Assembly (NCBI GenBank): GCA_036009105.1
Contig: DASYMJ010000235.1
Location: 1-27,383 of the forward strand
Direction: 5' to 3'
Origin: JAFAVZ01 sp036009105
GTDB lineage: Bacteria; Acidobacteriota; Thermoanaerobaculia; Gp7-AA8
Length of the DNA stretch: 27,383 nt
Positions 1 through 8,072 of the stretch are shown one piece after another. Position 1 is the stretch's first letter, and the number at the start of each line of letters is the position of its first letter. The position numbers and the translations under genes were made by a program. Under the pieces are notes generated by a model. The model worked only from the letters and a program-made list of their open reading frames with translations. It was not told the origin of the DNA and did no database searches.

Positions 1-6
1 ATTTCC

Positions 7-1029
7 ATGACTCCCTTCCTCACCCTTCCGTATCCCATCTTCGTCGGCCGCGAGCTGCTCGACCGCGTCGGCTCGCTGGTGGAGCCGCGCGGGCGCGTGT
101 TCGTCATCACGTCCGACCGGCTGCGCGACCGCTTCGGCGAGCGCGTGGCGCTGTCGTTCCCCGAGGCGGACATCATCACGTTCGAGGAAGGGGAGGCGCA
201 CAAGACGCTCGCCACCGCGGATGCGATCATCACCGGGTTGCTGGAGCGCGGCGCGAAGCGGGACTCGCTCGCGGTGGTCGTGGGCGGCGGCATGATCGGC
301 GACACGGCGGGCTTCGCCGCCTCCATCTTCCTGCGCGGCATCGACCTGGTGCATGTGCCGACCACGCTTCTTGCGCAGGTGGACAGCTCCATCGGCGGCA
401 AAGTCGCGGTCAACCACCCGAAGGGGAAGAACCTGATCGGCAGCTTCCATCCGCCTGTCGCGGTGATCTCCGACATCGGCGTGCTCGAGACGCTGCCGCC
501 GCGGGAGCGGCTGAGCGGCCTGTTCGAGGCGCTGAAAGGCGGCGTGATCGCCGACCCGGAGCTCTTCGCCATGTTCGAGGAGCGGCGCCTCGACACCGAG
601 GAGGTGGTGCGGCGGGCGATCAAGGTGAAGGCGGAGATCGTCGCGGCGGATGAGAAGGAAGCCGATCTGCGGCGGCTGCTCAACTACGGCCACACCATCG
701 CCCACGGCATCGAGGCGGCCATGCATTACGAGGGCATCACGCACGGCGAGGCGGTGGCGTGGGGGATGATCGGCGCGAACGCGATCGCATCGCGGCGCGG
801 GCTGCTGCCGGACGCCGAACGGGCGCGCATCGACGACACGATCCGCGCGTACGAGCCGATGCCGCTGCCCGATCTTCATGCCGAAGAGATCCTCGCCGCG
901 ACGGAGCACGACAAGAAAAACACCGGCCGCGGACGGGTGATGGTGCTTCCTCACGCCGTGGGGCGGGTTGGCGTCATGGCCGGGATCAGCGACGAAGAGT
1001 TGCTATATGGTATCCGGGCGATCCTGTGA
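7..1029 (+). CDS. aroB: 3-dehydroquinate synthase
   Basis: This gene encodes the second shikimate-pathway enzyme, which cyclises DAHP to 3-dehydroquinate in the cytoplasm using NAD+ and a divalent metal. The 340-aa length is normal for the family. Visible landmarks are the glycine-rich nucleotide-binding stretch GGGMIGDTAGF (about residue 94), the motif VPTTLLAQVDSSIGGK, and the expected metal ligands E174 (in FEALKGG), H229 (in NYGHTIAHG) and H246 (in HGEAVAWG). EHDKKN near residue 300 also fits. The ATG at 7 gives a typical N-terminus; only six bases precede it, so the promoter is outside the window. The stop overlaps the GTG of the next gene (GTGA, 1026-1029), which indicates translational coupling to a secreted VWFA-related protein, an unexpected partner for aroB. 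The family assignment is secure. Confidence 0.96.
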   Translation: MTPFLTLPYPIFVGRELLDRVGSLVEPRGRVFVITSDRLRDRFGERVALSFPEADIITFEEGEAHKTLATADAIITGLLERGAKRDSLAVVVGGGMIGDTAGFAASIFLRGIDLVHVPTTLLAQVDSSIGGKVAVNHPKGKNLIGSFHPPVAVISDIGVLETLPPRERLSGLFEALKGGVIADPELFAMFEERRLDTEEVVRRAIKVKAEIVAADEKEADLRRLLNYGHTIAHGIEAAMHYEGITHGEAVAWGMIGANAIASRRGLLPDAERARIDDTIRAYEPMPLPDLHAEEILAATEHDKKNTGRGRVMVLPHAVGRVGVMAGISDEELLYGIRAIL

Positions 1030-2633
1030 AAACACTCCTCCTTGCCCTCGCTCTCCTGCAGCAGTCGTCCACGCCGTATCTCGAGACGCTCGAGGTGCGC
1101 ATCAACAACGTCGACGTGGTGGTCACTGACCGCGCCGGCAAGGCGGTCACCGGCCTGCGCAAGGAGGACTTTGTCGTCCTCGAGGATGGCAAGCCGCAGA
1201 CGGTGACGAACTTCGCCGCGTACGCGGAATCGGCGGGCGCGATCAACGTTCCCGCCGCGCCGGCCGTCCCGGCCGCGGAAGCGGCGCCGCGCACCGTGCG
1301 CCGGTTCGTCTTCTTCGTCGATGAGATGGCGCTTCATCCGGTCACCCGCCGCAAGCTCGTGGCGAGCGCGAAGCAGTTGATGCAGACCGCCATGCAGCCG
1401 GGCGACGAGGCGATGATCCTCACCCCGGCCGGGAAGACGAAGATCGTCATCCCCTTCACCAGCGACCGCCAGGCCGTCGGCGCGGCGCTGGAGCGCGTCA
1501 TCGCCGCGGCCGACTCGCGCGCCTACACGCAGGAAGCGGCCGAGCTGCGCTACCTGGAGACCGAGGTGGCGCGCATCCGCAATGAGAAAGAGGCGCGCGC
1601 GGTGATGATGGCCTATGCCGACTCCGTGCGCCGCCGCGTGGAGCAGCGGCTGGGGCAATTGCGCGGCATCGTCTCCGGCATGAGCGAGATCTCGGGGAAG
1701 AAAGTGGTCGTGCTCGTGGCCAGCTCGTTCCCCTCCACGCCAGGGAAGGACGTGGTCGACCAGCTGTGGCAGAGCGCCTGGGGCATGCCGCAGGTCGGCC
1801 GCGAGTATTACGACCTCACGCCGCGCATCGAGGAGGTGGCGCGCACCGCCGCCGCGAACGGCGTGACCATTTATTCACTCCAGCCCGCGTATGGGATGCC
1901 GGACGTCATCGGCGGGCCGGACATCGGCCGCGTGCGCGGAGGCGGCGGCGCGCCCCGCGACTGGCAGTCCGACCTGACTCAGAACGAGCTGACGTTCAAC
2001 ACGTTCGCCGACGCCACCGGCGGCAAGTACCTCCGCGGCGATGCCAGCGTCCCGACGATGTTCCAGCAGATCGCCACCGACGTCACCACGTACTACTCCC
2101 TCGGCTACCGCGCGACGGAGCAGGACACCGACAAGCCGCACCGCATCGAGGTGCGGCTGAAGGACCGGCCCGAGCTGCGCGTCCGCGCCCGCCGCGACGT
2201 GATGCGCAAGTCGCCGGCGAAGGAGATGGAAGACCTCACCGTCGCCGCCCTCCTTCGCCGCGGCGTCAACGAGCTCGGCATCGGCGCCGAGACCGGTGCG
2301 CTCGCGCACGACGGCCGCCTGGTCGTGATCCCGGTCATCGTCCACCTCCCGCTGAAGAACCTGACGTTCCTCCCCACGGAGAACGGCGTCCAGCACGCCA
2401 CCTTCCGGGTCCACTTCGCCGCCCTCGGCGAACGCGCCGATTTCGCGGCAGGGGAGGATCGCGAACAGGCCATCGACATCCCGGCCGCCGATTTCGAGAA
2501 AGCGCGCGGCCAGTACTTCACCTACGAGACTCGCCTGCGCGTGGGGGCGGGGAAGTACCGCATTGCGGTGGGCGTGTTCGATCCGTTGTCGAGGCTGGCG
2601 GGATTTCGGACGCTCGAGGTGGAGGCGAAGTAG
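1026..2633 (+). CDS. Secreted VWFA-related Acidobacterial domain protein, copy 1
   Basis: This is a 535-aa protein of the VWFA-related Acidobacterial type. Those proteins are exported, and their function is unknown. The GTG at 1026 was chosen because it overlaps the aroB stop and yields a short hydrophobic signal-like N-terminus (KTLLLALALL). Residues 20-65 hold the family entry motif (NNVDVVVTDRAGKAVTGL, then EDFVVLEDG). The VWA-like core follows from about residue 93, and a C-terminal beta-rich region contains a YSLGYRAT-like segment and DRPELRVRARRDV. The usual MIDAS DxSxS is replaced by D99-E-M-A-L, so classical metal-dependent ligand binding is doubtful. It is a tandem paralogue of the next gene, with which it shares order and motifs throughout. 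Signal peptide cleavage was not computed. Confidence 0.88.
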   Translation: MKTLLLALALLQQSSTPYLETLEVRINNVDVVVTDRAGKAVTGLRKEDFVVLEDGKPQTVTNFAAYAESAGAINVPAAPAVPAAEAAPRTVRRFVFFVDEMALHPVTRRKLVASAKQLMQTAMQPGDEAMILTPAGKTKIVIPFTSDRQAVGAALERVIAAADSRAYTQEAAELRYLETEVARIRNEKEARAVMMAYADSVRRRVEQRLGQLRGIVSGMSEISGKKVVVLVASSFPSTPGKDVVDQLWQSAWGMPQVGREYYDLTPRIEEVARTAAANGVTIYSLQPAYGMPDVIGGPDIGRVRGGGGAPRDWQSDLTQNELTFNTFADATGGKYLRGDASVPTMFQQIATDVTTYYSLGYRATEQDTDKPHRIEVRLKDRPELRVRARRDVMRKSPAKEMEDLTVAALLRRGVNELGIGAETGALAHDGRLVVIPVIVHLPLKNLTFLPTENGVQHATFRVHFAALGERADFAAGEDREQAIDIPAADFEKARGQYFTYETRLRVGAGKYRIAVGVFDPLSRLAGFRTLEVEAK

Positions 2634-2643
2634 TAACTCCGCG

Positions 2644-2660
2644 CGGCGCGGCACGCGCCG
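2644..2660 (+). other. Small GC hairpin between the two VWFA paralogues
   Basis: A 7-bp perfect stem (CGGCGCG / CGCGCCG) with a 3-nt loop lies in the 67-bp gap between the tandem paralogues. It has no T-tract, so it may be an attenuator or mRNA-stability element, or chance in GC-rich DNA. Confidence 0.3.
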
Positions 2661-2700
2661 TGCGAAAGGCCTCCCCGCCGGACCATCGAGAGGAGAGCAG

Positions 2701-4353
2701 ATGAAGCAGTACTTCGCAGCGCTGTTCATCGCCGCCGCCGTCCCCATTTTTCCTCAGCAACCGAAGCAGCAGGCCACCGCCCCCTACGTCGAAACCTTTG
2801 ACGTGCAAGTGAATAACGTCGACGTGGTGGTGGCCGACCGGCGCGGCAAACCGGTGGGCGGCCTGCGCCGGGAGGACTTCGTGGTCCTGGAGGACGGCGC
2901 GCCCCAGCCGCTCTCCAACTTCTCCGAGTACAGCGCCTCCGCGTCCGCGCGGACGGACATCGCGTCCGCGAACGGCGACAGCGCGCTGGCGCCCTCCTCG
3001 CGCAAGTTCGTGTTCGTCATCGACGAAATGTCGCTCCACCCGGTCACCCGCCGCACTATGCACCGCCAGCTGGACGAGTTCGTGGCCAGGATGATGCGCG
3101 ACGGCGACGAGGCGATGGTGGTGACGCCGGACGCGCGCGACACGCAGATCCGCCTCCACTTCACCGGCAACGGCGAGCTGGTGCGCCGCACGCTCGCTGC
3201 GGCCATCGAGAAGAACCGCTTCCGCGCCGACACGGCCTTCGTCCGGGAGCAGCTGTTCTCCAACCAAGACGACCTTCCGAACGACGTGCGCGCGGTCACC
3301 GGCGCGGCCGGCCGCCACTACGCCGACCTCGTTTCCCTTCGCGTCTGGAAGACCCTCGGCCATCTCCACTCCATCGTTTCGGCTTTGGCCGAGGTGCCGG
3401 GGAAGAAGACCGTGATCGTCCTGACCGAGTCGCTGCCCGCCATCGCCGGCAGCGACGTGCTGGGGATGTTCGGCACCTTCGTCGGCGATTACCGCCTGCC
3501 GCTGCTGTGGGGCCGGGAGATCCACGATCTGCGGCCGATGCTGACCGACATCGCCCAGACGGCCAGCTCGAACGGCATCGCCATCTACTGCCTGCAGCCG
3601 GAGTACGGCTTCAGCGGCGCGGCGCCGGGCGGCGACATCGGCCATTACGGGCAGCAGAACGTGAACGTCTCGTACCGCGGCTTCTACGCCCAGCTCGACG
3701 CCACCCAGGCCTCGCTGGAGATCCTCACCGGCCGCACCGGCGGGCGGTGGATGCGCGGCGAGTCGCGGGTCGACAATTTCTTCGATGGCCTCGTGTCCGA
3801 CCTCAGCGCCTACTACTCCCTGGGATACCACCCCACCTCGGCCGTGCACGACAAGGCGCGGCGCATCGAAGTGCGGCTGAAGGGACATCCCGAGCTGAGC
3901 GTGCGCGCGCGGCGCGACGTGGTGCGCAAGTCGCCGGGGGAGGAGATGAACGACCTGGTGGTGGCCAGCCTGCTCTACCCGAAGACGGTCGACGAGCTCT
4001 CCGTGGCCACCACCGCCGGCACGCCCCGCCGCGAGCACGGCGCGTGGGTGGTGCCGGTCGAGGTGCGCGTTCCGATCGGCAGCCTGACCCTGCTGCCGGA
4101 CGGCGAGACGTACCGCGGCTCGTTCAGCGTGCACTACGCCGCGGCGGCGGAGCAGGGCGATTTCTCGGCCGGCGTCGACCGCTCGCAGGTCATCGAAGTG
4201 CCGGCCGCCGAGATGGCGAAGGCGCGCGGGCAGTACTACACCTACACGACCAACCTGAGGGTGCCGCCGGGACGGGTGAATATTGCCGTGGGCGTGCTCG
4301 ATCCGGTGTCGCGTTTGTCCAGCTTCAAGACGCTGCAGGTGATCGCGCGCTGA
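2701..4353 (+). CDS. Secreted VWFA-related Acidobacterial domain protein, copy 2
   Basis: This 550-aa paralogue of the upstream gene probably arose by tandem duplication. The reading frame is open further upstream, but the ATG at 2701 is preceded by a good Shine-Dalgarno sequence (GAGAGGAGAG) and opens a signal-like segment (KQYFAALFIAAAVPIF). The same domain order is seen: NNVDVVVADRRGKPVGGL and EDFVVLEDG at about residues 38-67, a VWA-like core from about 102, YYSLGYHPT, then GHPELSVRARRDVVRKSPG and a C-terminal beta-rich module ending in VLDPVSRLSSFKTLQV. The MIDAS position reads D108-E-M-S-L instead of DxSxS. The gene lies 67 bp after copy 1 and probably shares its transcript. It ends at the left arm of an inverted repeat that separates it from a convergent kinase gene. 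Function is unknown. Confidence 0.88.
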   Translation: MKQYFAALFIAAAVPIFPQQPKQQATAPYVETFDVQVNNVDVVVADRRGKPVGGLRREDFVVLEDGAPQPLSNFSEYSASASARTDIASANGDSALAPSSRKFVFVIDEMSLHPVTRRTMHRQLDEFVARMMRDGDEAMVVTPDARDTQIRLHFTGNGELVRRTLAAAIEKNRFRADTAFVREQLFSNQDDLPNDVRAVTGAAGRHYADLVSLRVWKTLGHLHSIVSALAEVPGKKTVIVLTESLPAIAGSDVLGMFGTFVGDYRLPLLWGREIHDLRPMLTDIAQTASSNGIAIYCLQPEYGFSGAAPGGDIGHYGQQNVNVSYRGFYAQLDATQASLEILTGRTGGRWMRGESRVDNFFDGLVSDLSAYYSLGYHPTSAVHDKARRIEVRLKGHPELSVRARRDVVRKSPGEEMNDLVVASLLYPKTVDELSVATTAGTPRREHGAWVVPVEVRVPIGSLTLLPDGETYRGSFSVHYAAAAEQGDFSAGVDRSQVIEVPAAEMAKARGQYYTYTTNLRVPPGRVNIAVGVLDPVSRLSSFKTLQVIAR

Positions 4354-4355
4354 GG

Positions 4356-4429
4356 AAAATGTAGGGCCGGCTCTCAGCCGGCCCACATCAACGGATGGCC
4401 GGGCCGGCTGAGAGCCGGGCCTACATTTT
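4356..4429. repeat. REP/BIME-like inverted repeat A, likely bidirectional terminator
   Basis: Two 29-nt arms (4356-4384 and 4401-4429) are reverse complements with one mismatched position. Each arm contains its own mini-hairpin, GGGCCGGCT-CTC-AGCCGGCCC. A-rich sequence flanks one end and a T-tract the other. The element fills nearly the whole gap between the convergent stop codons at 4353 and 4431, so it could terminate transcription from both sides. It is the most complete of four copies in this window. Confidence 0.85.
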
Positions 4430-4430
4430 T

Positions 4431-5498
4431 CTACCCCATCGCGGGGTACGTCCCGGTCGGCACCCTCTTCACCGGCAGCCGCAGCACCATCGAGGTCCCC
4501 ACCCCTTCGATGCTCGCCACCGAGACCTCGCCGCCGTGGGCCTCCACGATCTGTTTCACGATGTAGAGGCCCAGGCCGGTACCGCTGCCGCCGCGGATCG
4601 ACCTGGTGCCGCTCTGTTTGTACTTGTCGAAGATCTGCTGGATCTCCGTCGCCTTGATCCCCATCCCGCTGTCGGTGACGCTGATGACGATGGCGTCCGG
4701 CGCGTCGCCGTTGCGCTCGATGGCCGCGCCGACCGAGATCAGCCCCTTCTTCGGGGTGAACTTGAGCGAGTTCGAGATCAGGTTGATGACGGCCTGGGTC
4801 AGCTTCTCCACGCTGCCGATGATCTGCGGGATGTCCCGGCCGTGCGCGCTGAGCAGGAACACCTCGTCCCGCGCGGCCACCGACTGCAGCGAGCGCACCG
4901 CGCGCTTGAGCAGGCCGGCCACGCGCACCGACTCCTGCTCCACCAGGAAGTTGCCGGACTGGATCTTCGAGAAGTCGAGCAGCTCGTTGATCAGACCCAT
5001 CATCCGCTCCGACTCCCGCTGCGCTTCCTGCAGCAGGTCGGTGTACATCGCGTCGAGCTTCGCCCCTTCCTGGGAGAGCACGAACTCCAGCGTTCCCTGG
5101 ATGCCGGAGAGCGGGCCGCGCAGGTCGTGGACGATCTGCGCCGTGAAGTCGGACTTGGCCTGCTCCGCCTCCCGCTGCTGCGTCACGTCCTCGAACGCCA
5201 GCGCCACGCCGCGGCCCTCGGCCGTCTCGCCGGCCGTGGACATGATCTTGTCGATGCGGAAGACCCGGCCCTCGATCTCCACGTCGATGGTGCGCTGCTC
5301 GTCGCCGGCCAGGAAGAAGCCCTGCAGCCAGCCTCGCTCGCCGGCCACCGCGCGGGAGGCGTCCTTGAGCCACTGCGCCGCATCGTCGCCGAACGTCGCG
5401 GTGAAGGCCACGTTGCGGTAGTCGACCCGGCCGGCGTCGGAGACCACGGCGATGGCGGTGGGCAGCCGGTCGAGAAGGGAGAGGGCGATGGTCATCAT
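4431..5498 (-). CDS. Soluble PAS-domain sensor histidine kinase
   Basis: A 355-aa two-component kinase that autophosphorylates on histidine using ATP. Domains in order: a PAS-like sensor region (about residues 10-110, VVSDAGRVDYRNVAF), HisKA with phospho-acceptor H124 (VHDLRGPL), and HATPase_c with the N-box around N243 (NLISNSLKFTP), the G1 box D276-S-G-M-G and the G2 box GGSGTGLGLYIV from about 303. No transmembrane segment or signal peptide is visible, so it should sense in the cytoplasm. The ATG at 5498 overlaps the stop of the upstream small gene (ATGA), which indicates translational coupling; the second in-frame ATG at 5495 is the alternative. No receiver gene is adjacent. The nearest stand-alone receiver is at 12269-12658 and is not in the same operon. 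Confidence 0.93.
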   Translation of the reverse strand: MMTIALSLLDRLPTAIAVVSDAGRVDYRNVAFTATFGDDAAQWLKDASRAVAGERGWLQGFFLAGDEQRTIDVEIEGRVFRIDKIMSTAGETAEGRGVALAFEDVTQQREAEQAKSDFTAQIVHDLRGPLSGIQGTLEFVLSQEGAKLDAMYTDLLQEAQRESERMMGLINELLDFSKIQSGNFLVEQESVRVAGLLKRAVRSLQSVAARDEVFLLSAHGRDIPQIIGSVEKLTQAVINLISNSLKFTPKKGLISVGAAIERNGDAPDAIVISVTDSGMGIKATEIQQIFDKYKQSGTRSIRGGSGTGLGLYIVKQIVEAHGGEVSVASIEGVGTSMVLRLPVKRVPTGTYPAMG

Positions 5499-5908
5499 TG
5501 CGGCACCATGATGGCGCGCTCGAACTGGAGCTTGGCCAGGTTGAAGAGCGTGGTGAACGGATCGAAGGGGCTGAGGATGAGCAGCTTCTGCACGTCGAGG
5601 CGGCCGTCGATGAGCGACACCAGGTAGCCTTCCTGCGCGCTGAGGTTGAAGCGGTCGAAGTTGGTCAGGAACTCGGCCGTCAGCTTCGGCACGGCCTGCA
5701 TGCCCCGCGGGTGGGCGAGGAAGTCGCGCACGATGCCGTTGCGCATCAGCTCGACATAGCCGCGCAGGGAGAGATCGCCGGGATACGCCCGGCGCGCCTC
5801 GATCAGCTTGTTGTAGGTGTGCCACGCGCCGTTCTGGCGAAGGGAGTCGCCGACCAGACGGCTCCATTCCGGCGCGCCGGGCGCCTTCTGGCTGGGCATC
5901 GTGGACAT
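5495..5908 (-). CDS. Small protein with a DUF4388-type C-terminal module, partner of the kinase
   Basis: A 137-aa protein of unrecognised family. The C-terminal 45 residues (AQEGYLVSLIDGRLDVQK and onwards) resemble the small helical/winged-helix-like module found at the end of DUF4388 regions. The same pattern, hydrophobic-IDG then a spaced F/L heptad, is present in the protein encoded at 22750-24663. The frame stays open to a TTG at 5953, but that codon touches the terminator hairpin of the upstream gene. The ATG at 5908 sits 8 nt after a TAGAAT -10-like box and is preferred. Its stop overlaps the kinase start, so the two are made together, and I infer that this protein modulates or receives signal from the kinase. 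Biochemical function is unknown. Confidence 0.72.
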   Translation of the reverse strand: MSTMPSQKAPGAPEWSRLVGDSLRQNGAWHTYNKLIEARRAYPGDLSLRGYVELMRNGIVRDFLAHPRGMQAVPKLTAEFLTNFDRFNLSAQEGYLVSLIDGRLDVQKLLILSPFDPFTTLFNLAKLQFERAIMVPQ

Positions 5909-5916
5909 GGAGGGAG

Positions 5917-5922
5917 ATTCTA
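5917..5922 (-). promoter_or_regulatory. -10 box (TAGAAT) for the small protein-kinase operon
   Basis: TAGAAT on the minus strand ends 8 nt before the ATG at 5908, and no Shine-Dalgarno is visible. The spacing predicts a leaderless or near-leaderless mRNA. No convincing -35 was found. Confidence 0.5.
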
Positions 5923-5953
5923 GTATGGCGGCGAGGTCGAACAGGTGAGACAA

Positions 5954-5984
5954 GCGGGCGGCGCCACCATCTGGCGCCGCCCGC
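5954..5984 (-). terminator. Strong GC hairpin after the CBM6 gene
   Basis: A perfect 13-bp stem (GCGGGCGGCGCCA and its complement) with a 5-nt loop begins 29 bases past the stop of the 6013-7962 gene and precedes the next operon's promoter. It lacks a long T-tract (only TTGT follows), so termination may depend on stem strength. Confidence 0.75.
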
Positions 5985-6012
5985 CCGCTCGAGGCAATCC
6001 GGATCTACCGCG

Positions 6013-7962
6013 TCACTGCAGGGCCGGCGCCGCGTTGGGCGACAGCACGAGCCAGTAGCTGCGCGCAGATAGCGGCAGGTTGTCGATGGTCACCGTCTCC
6101 AGCGGATGGGTCGACGATCCCGGCGCGTTCGACGCCTGGATGTAGCGGTTCGTGGCGCTGGTCAGGTCGATCGCCCCCCAGCCGGCCGTCACCCCGTTGC
6201 GGTGGCGGCGGTCGCCGGAGATGAAGAGCCCCTGCCACGGATAGAGGAAGTGCGCCTCCTGGCCGGACGCCAGCCGCGGCGCGGCAAAGTACGCCACGCC
6301 GAAGGTCGGCACGGTGTTGCCGTTGGTGTTGCTCTCCATCAGCGTGACCTTCACGCCCGGCCAGGCGGCGATGTGGTAGCGCACCTGGGTCCGGAAGTTC
6401 GCGCCGAGGAAGCGGCTGACGAAGTTGGCGGGGAGGGTGGCGCTGTTGATCGCCGCGTTGAGGTCCGTCTGATCGGCGGCCTGCATGCCGTACACGTTGC
6501 CGTTCGGGCCGGTCCAGCGCGGCTCGACCCACAGACGGATGTTCTTCTGCGAGCCGAACTCGCCGGCCGTGTTCGTCGCGCGGCCGATGGCCTGCGACAT
6601 GATCACGCTCCGGTCGGAGGTGTTCCAGAAGCCCCACGAGGAGCGCATGCCGGCGAAGCCGACGTACGGCCCGTTGTAGTTGGTGCCGGCCGGCGCCTGC
6701 TGGCCCTTCGCATGGAAGGTCAGCACCGGGCCGGGCGATGCGGAGAGGGCGTGCAGGGCGACGGTCGCCCGCAGCCAGCGCCGGGCGAGATCGCGGATCG
6801 CGGTCTGGCCGGTGATCTGCGCCTGGTAGTGCACGGCCAGGATGGCGGCCTCGTTGTACGCCTGGTAGTTGTACGAGCCGAGCTCCTGCCCGCCGTAGTA
6901 CCAGGCCGTGCCGCGGTCGCCCAGCTCGCCCTGCAGGTAGGAAGTCCACCAGCTGTACATGTTCCAGCCGCTCACCCCGGAGCGGACCGGCTCCCGGATG
7001 AACGCCGTCGCCGCGGCCACCACCGGCAGGTTGTAGCTGCCGCCGTAGCCGAAGTTGTTCGGGAAGTTCGTGGCGATCTCCGTGGTCCAGTCGCAGCGGT
7101 CGCCCAGGCCGCGCAGGGCGCGGTTGATGTTCTCGGTGCCGTCGTCCGGGCTGCCGCCGCAGTCGACGCGCACCACGGCGATGTTCGACGTCGCCGAGCC
7201 GCACGAGTTCGACGCGCGGAACTGATAGTTGCCGCCGTCCTTCCCCTGCTCCACCGCGCTCAGCGTCAGGCTGGTCGCGGTCTGGCCGGGGATGACGGCG
7301 CCGTTCTTGAGCCACTGGTAGGTGAGGGCGGAGCCGGACGCCGCGGCGCTCAGGGTCACGGTCGTGTCGACACCGGCGTTGGAGGCGTTCGCCGGCTGGA
7401 CGGTGATGGCCGGCGCGCTGCAGCTCGTGGCGAAGGCCAGCGAGTCGAGATTGAACGCGCCGACGTCGAAGGAGACGCGCAGGATCTTGTTGTTGCCCGC
7501 GCTGAGCGTCACCGGGACCACCTTCGTGGTGTAGGTCTGCCAGTCGCCGGTCGAGGTGATGGGGATGGAGCCGGAGACGTCGACGCCGTTGAGCAGGAGC
7601 CGGAAGTTGGTGGTGAGGGTGGTCGCCGAGGAGTAGCGGATGGTGACGTTGTAGCTGCTGGTCGCCGTGACGTCGACCGTGTACTCGGTCCACTCGCCGT
7701 TGGCCAGCGCGCCGACGTGGTACCCGCCCGCCGTGATCTGCCCGATGTCGACATCCTCGGTGCGGTAGACCGGGCCGAAGGCGTTGCCCGGCGTGGTGTC
7801 GTGATAGGCGACCGCCTCGCCGCCGTTGTCGTAGTTTTCCGCCTGGATGGTCCCGGGGAGGCTCACCGCCGCGCCGAGATACGGGCTGCGCGCCGCGAAG
7901 AGGGGGACGGCGAGGAGGATGGAGAGGAGCAGAAGGAGCGTGCTTCGCCAATTGTTGTGCAT
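6013..7962 (-). CDS. Secreted protein with CBM6 carbohydrate-binding module and Ig-like domain
   Basis: A 649-aa exported protein. The ATG at 7962 is preferred over the one at 7968 because GAAAGGA then has normal spacing. Residues 5-24 form a signal peptide (LLLLLSILLAVPLFA). Residues about 35-165 are a CBM6-type beta-sandwich (GTIQAENYDNGG, GEWTEYTVDV, and LRVSFDVGAFNLDSLAF), which binds polysaccharide in known members. Residues about 170-255 are an Ig-like domain (ITVQPANASNAGVDTTVTL, YQWLKNGAVIPG, GNYQFRASNSCG). The remaining residues, about 390, are rich in W, Y and G (WYYGGQELGSYNYQAYNEAA) with helical stretches. I do not recognise this part; it may be a catalytic or alpha/alpha-toroid domain. 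The gene is monocistronic, with its own terminator and an operator-like dyad upstream. A role in extracellular polysaccharide binding or degradation is inferred. Confidence 0.88.
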   Translation of the reverse strand: MHNNWRSTLLLLLSILLAVPLFAARSPYLGAAVSLPGTIQAENYDNGGEAVAYHDTTPGNAFGPVYRTEDVDIGQITAGGYHVGALANGEWTEYTVDVTATSSYNVTIRYSSATTLTTNFRLLLNGVDVSGSIPITSTGDWQTYTTKVVPVTLSAGNNKILRVSFDVGAFNLDSLAFATSCSAPAITVQPANASNAGVDTTVTLSAAASGSALTYQWLKNGAVIPGQTATSLTLSAVEQGKDGGNYQFRASNSCGSATSNIAVVRVDCGGSPDDGTENINRALRGLGDRCDWTTEIATNFPNNFGYGGSYNLPVVAAATAFIREPVRSGVSGWNMYSWWTSYLQGELGDRGTAWYYGGQELGSYNYQAYNEAAILAVHYQAQITGQTAIRDLARRWLRATVALHALSASPGPVLTFHAKGQQAPAGTNYNGPYVGFAGMRSSWGFWNTSDRSVIMSQAIGRATNTAGEFGSQKNIRLWVEPRWTGPNGNVYGMQAADQTDLNAAINSATLPANFVSRFLGANFRTQVRYHIAAWPGVKVTLMESNTNGNTVPTFGVAYFAAPRLASGQEAHFLYPWQGLFISGDRRHRNGVTAGWGAIDLTSATNRYIQASNAPGSSTHPLETVTIDNLPLSARSYWLVLSPNAAPALQ

Positions 7963-7986
7963 GTACATTCCTTTCAGCAGGGAACA

Positions 7987-7992
7987 TATGTA
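7987..7992 (-). promoter_or_regulatory. Candidate -10 (TACATA) for the CBM6 gene
   Basis: TACATA on the minus strand lies 24 nt before the start codon at 7962. That leaves room for a short leader carrying the GAAAGGA Shine-Dalgarno. The expected -35 position falls inside the inverted repeat at 8005-8051, which fits a regulated promoter. No consensus -35 is visible. Confidence 0.35.
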
Positions 7993-8004
7993 CCTGCACT
8001 GCTG

Positions 8005-8051
8005 CGCCGCAATGACTCGCCCGCGATCGTGATCATTGAGTCATCGCGGCG
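8005..8051. promoter_or_regulatory. Operator-like 14-bp inverted repeat upstream of the CBM6 gene
   Basis: CGCCGCAATGACTC (8005-8018) and GAGTCATCGCGGCG (8038-8051) are reverse complements with one mismatch, separated by 19 bp. The position just upstream of the CBM6 gene suggests a binding site for a dimeric regulator. It could also be a stem-loop if transcribed. Confidence 0.5.
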
Positions 8052-8072
8052 TCACGGTTCTGTGGTTACGGA

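Noticed and set aside
2518..5373. A 951-codon open frame on the minus strand antisense to the VWFA genes
   Set aside because: It is Arg/Gly/His/Ala-rich, matches no family and mirrors real genes with clear domains; it is a typical GC-rich antisense artefact.
5909..5953. TTG start at 5953 for the kinase partner
   Set aside because: It would touch the upstream terminator hairpin and place the TAGAAT box inside the coding region.
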